Part shown: piece by piece, positions 62,227 to 64,000 of the stretch | Layout: every line of letters begins with the position of its first letter | Position numbering within the stretch: the stretch's first letter is position 1 | Source: JADKAC01 sp964492065 | Lineage (GTDB): Bacteria > Bacteroidota > Bacteroidia > Chitinophagales > BACL12 | Reading direction: 5' to 3' | Length of the DNA stretch: 64,000 nt | NCBI GenBank assembly: GCA_964492065.1 | Contig: CAZBHH010000004.1 | Coordinates: forward strand, 1-64,000 | Notes under the pieces: generated by a model | What the model was told of the DNA's origin: nothing | The model's database searches: none | Seen by the model: only the letters and a program-made list of their open reading frames with translations | Translations under genes and position numbers: made by a program

Positions 62227-62259
62227 CAAATGTAATCATTCACCAATTGTCAAATCAAA
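62227..62259 (-). promoter_or_regulatory. Consensus promoter of the small lipoprotein gene
   Basis: On the minus strand TTTG (62259-62256), 21-bp spacer, TACATTTG (62234-62227). Both boxes are exact and the spacing is within 19-21 bp. The -33 box abuts the terminator of the upstream ribonucleotide reductase gene. Confidence 0.72.
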
Positions 62260-62289
62260 AAAAACCATTGGAAATCCCAACGGTTTTTT
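62259..62289 (-). terminator. Terminator of the ribonucleotide reductase gene
   Basis: On the minus strand AAAAAACCGTTGG (62289-62277) pairs with CCAATGGTTTTTT (62271-62259), one G-U pair or mismatch, 5-nt loop, followed by ttgat. It lies 20 bp beyond the stop codon at 62309. Confidence 0.8.
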
Positions 62290-62308
62290 CATTATGATGG
62301 TGATGACA

Positions 62309-64000
62309 TCAACTACATCCAAGGCTTTCGCCGCAGTTCAGGCATTTATAACACGTTCCGTTGCGAATTGTTGTATGACCACAATTCGGACATGGCGGTG
62401 CGTCACCCATCAAACTGTCATTAGAAGTGCTTTGGGCGCTCATTTTGTAGTTTGATTTTTTTTGCGACTCACGGCTAACTTTTTCCGGATTTTTTGTTGC
62501 CGACCGCTCGTGTACCGGGAAATCGCCAATGGTTTCGGTAGAGATTTCATGTGTGGTTTTTTCATGTTGCGCCAATTCCTCGGGCGCCACATGCACCAAA
62601 TCGGTACGGTCTAAATATTCAAAAGCCAACAGGCGGAAAACGTAATCGACAATAGATGTACTGAACTTAATATTGGGGTGGTCAACCGGGCCGCTCGGTT
62701 CAAAGCGGGTGAACGTAAATTTATCGACGAATTCCTCCAGCGGCACTCCGTATTGCAAGCCGATGGAAATTGCTATTGCAAAGCAGTTTACCAGCGAGCG
62801 GAAGGCAGCACCTTCCTTGTGCATATCGATGAATATTTCACCCAGTGTGCCGTCGTCGTATTCGCCGGTACGCACGAATAATGTCTGTCCGCCGACTTTT
62901 GCCTTTTGGGTAAAACCACTGCGCTTTGCCGGCAGTTTTTTGCGTTCCACCACCCGGGAGAGCTGGCGTTTGAAAATGGTGTCCGTTGAACTGGAAATAA
63001 TAGATTTAGCGGCTTCCAGCACTTCGTCGGCCGTCCAGTTGCGGGCACCGGCATCGCCGTCTTCTGTTTTCTTATCGCTTTTGGTGGATAGCGGTTGGGA
63101 GAGTTTGCTGCCATCGCGATAGAGTGCGTTGGCTTTTAATCCCAATTCCCAACTGAGTTTATAACAATCCTTGATGGCATCCACGCTGGTTTCGTTGGGC
63201 AGATTAATTGTTTTGGAAATGGCACCGGAAATAAACGGCTGAACGGCGGCCATCATGCGGATATGCCCTTGTGCCGAAATAAAGCGCACGCCTGTTTTCC
63301 CGCATTTATTGGCGCAATCGAATACCGGATAGTGCTTTTCCTGGAGTGCCGGCGCTCCTTCAATGGTCATTCTGCCGCAAATAGTATCGTTGGCAATATC
63401 GATTTGCTCCTGAGTGAATCCAAGAGCTTTCAACACGTTAAATCCGGGGTCATTATATTGTTCGGGCTTAAATCCGAGCCGTTGCAATGTGGCTTCGCCA
63501 ATGGTGTAAATGTTAAATGCGAATCCTATTTCAAAGACATATTGTACAATCTTGTCGAGGTGTAAAATTTCAGCATTCGTAAACCCTTTATTGGCAAGGC
63601 TTTCAAAATTGATATAGGGTGCACCTTTCAGCGTGCTGATACCTTTGGCGTAATTAACGATTTCCTTAATGGACTCTTCTTTGTAGCCGAGGTTTTTCAG
63701 CGCTAAGGGAATGGATTGATTGATAATTTTAAAATAACCGCCGCCGGATAATTTTTTAAACTTCACCAGAGAAAAGTCGGGTTCCACACCGGTAGTATCG
63801 CAATCCATTACCAATCCGATGGTTCCCGTAGGGGCGATCACCGTTGTCTGGGCATTGCGGTAACCGAATTCCTCTCCCAGCTTCAAGGCGCCATCCCAGG
63901 CATTGCAAGCGGCTTTGAGCAGGTAATCCGGGCAGAGCTTTTGATCTATACCGATGGGTTTGATTTCCAGGTCTTCATAATTTTCGGCGGCATTGTAGGC
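62309..64000 (-). CDS. nrdJ: Adenosylcobalamin-dependent (class II) ribonucleotide reductase, 3' part
   Basis: The last 563 codons of a gene that continues past the window edge in frame (visible protein opens AYNAAENYEDLEIKPIGIDQ). It reduces ribonucleotides to deoxyribonucleotides using vitamin B12, with no need for oxygen or a diiron subunit. Class II signature QTTVIAPTGTIGLVMDCDTT and PDFSLVKFKKLSGGG near the start of the visible part; the B12-dependent-type C-terminal zinc/cysteine region CPNCGHTTIRNGTCYKCLNC, then GESLGCS. The TTG at 63886 is not a start; the frame is open upstream. A strong terminator follows the stop. Confidence 0.92.
   Translation of the reverse strand, partial: AYNAAENYEDLEIKPIGIDQKLCPDYLLKAACNAWDGALKLGEEFGYRNAQTTVIAPTGTIGLVMDCDTTGVEPDFSLVKFKKLSGGGYFKIINQSIPLALKNLGYKEESIKEIVNYAKGISTLKGAPYINFESLANKGFTNAEILHLDKIVQYVFEIGFAFNIYTIGEATLQRLGFKPEQYNDPGFNVLKALGFTQEQIDIANDTICGRMTIEGAPALQEKHYPVFDCANKCGKTGVRFISAQGHIRMMAAVQPFISGAISKTINLPNETSVDAIKDCYKLSWELGLKANALYRDGSKLSQPLSTKSDKKTEDGDAGARNWTADEVLEAAKSIISSSTDTIFKRQLSRVVERKKLPAKRSGFTQKAKVGGQTLFVRTGEYDDGTLGEIFIDMHKEGAAFRSLVNCFAIAISIGLQYGVPLEEFVDKFTFTRFEPSGPVDHPNIKFSTSIVDYVFRLLAFEYLDRTDLVHVAPEELAQHEKTTHEISTETIGDFPVHERSATKNPEKVSRESQKKSNYKMSAQSTSNDSLMGDAPPCPNCGHTTIRNGTCYKCLNCGESLGCS

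Noticed and set aside
1..64000. CRISPR array, rRNA or tRNA genes
   Set aside because: No regularly spaced direct repeats, rRNA signature or cloverleaf-type sequence was found by eye in the gaps; short tRNAs could still be missed without a covariance search.

Overview
The window comes from a Bacteroidota chromosome, most likely a Saprospiria/Chitinophagia-type free-living heterotroph (the class is inference). Evidence: a SusC/SusD pair; several secreted proteins ending in type IX secretion (T9SS) sorting domains; SprB-type repeats; many lipoproteins; almost no Shine-Dalgarno sequences; and promoters of the Bacteroidota form TTTG-N19-21-TAnnTTTG, three of them complete. GC is moderate, with a more AT-rich block at about 2.9-7.7 kb.

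Layout. 0.07-1.09 kb: a dead IS982-family element. 1.1-2.6 kb: an SLC45-type sugar/H+ symporter with its own perfect promoter. 2.6-2.85 kb: a frameshifted remnant of a Crp/Fnr-family regulator. 2.9-7.6 kb: an AT-rich accessory block (DoxX, outer-membrane protein, NmrA-like reductase, Bcr/CflA exporter, bacillithiol deacetylase BshB1, SnoaL-like protein). 7.9-19.9 kb: an alpha-glucan utilisation locus. The minus-strand operon holds susC, susD, a periplasmic GH13 amylase, a lipoprotein hydrolase and a small outer-membrane protein. Divergent from it lie a small secreted carbohydrate-binding-type protein and a 934-residue secreted GH13 amylase that share the same N-terminal module.

20-24 kb: L,D-transpeptidase, a secreted T9SS protein, and nadD and nadA (NAD synthesis). 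24-29.6 kb, minus strand: tandem ArsR regulators, tsaB, an M28 peptidase, an S41 peptidase, and yidD-rnpA-rpmH with a consensus promoter. 29.8-35 kb: rho, serS, sanA, asd. 35-45.9 kb: a lamin-tail surface protein, two paralogous small lipoproteins, a 2017-residue alpha-2-macroglobulin with an intact thioester motif, and a DUF6263 lipoprotein. 45.9-50.9 kb: a single-chain UvrD helicase/PD-(D/E)XK nuclease with four Fe-S-type cysteines, then a eukaryote-type (GT3) glycogen synthase. 50.9-52.8 kb: an SprB-repeat surface protein. 53-61 kb: an operon DUF4175 - RsbW-like ATPase - ybeY - mnmG - Ig-like lipoprotein, with two parS-like palindromes between ybeY and mnmG. 61-64 kb: two lipoproteins and the 3' part of a class II (B12-dependent) ribonucleotide reductase that runs off the window.

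Together, the glucan locus degrades starch-like polymers outside the cell, imports oligosaccharides through SusCD, finishes hydrolysis in the periplasm and could feed the symporter; glycogen synthase would handle storage. The least expected signals are the parS-like pair beside mnmG, the carbohydrate-binding module exported without an enzyme, and the decayed Crp regulator. No CRISPR array, rRNA, tRNA or clear defence island was seen, and I found no convincing wholly new multi-gene system.
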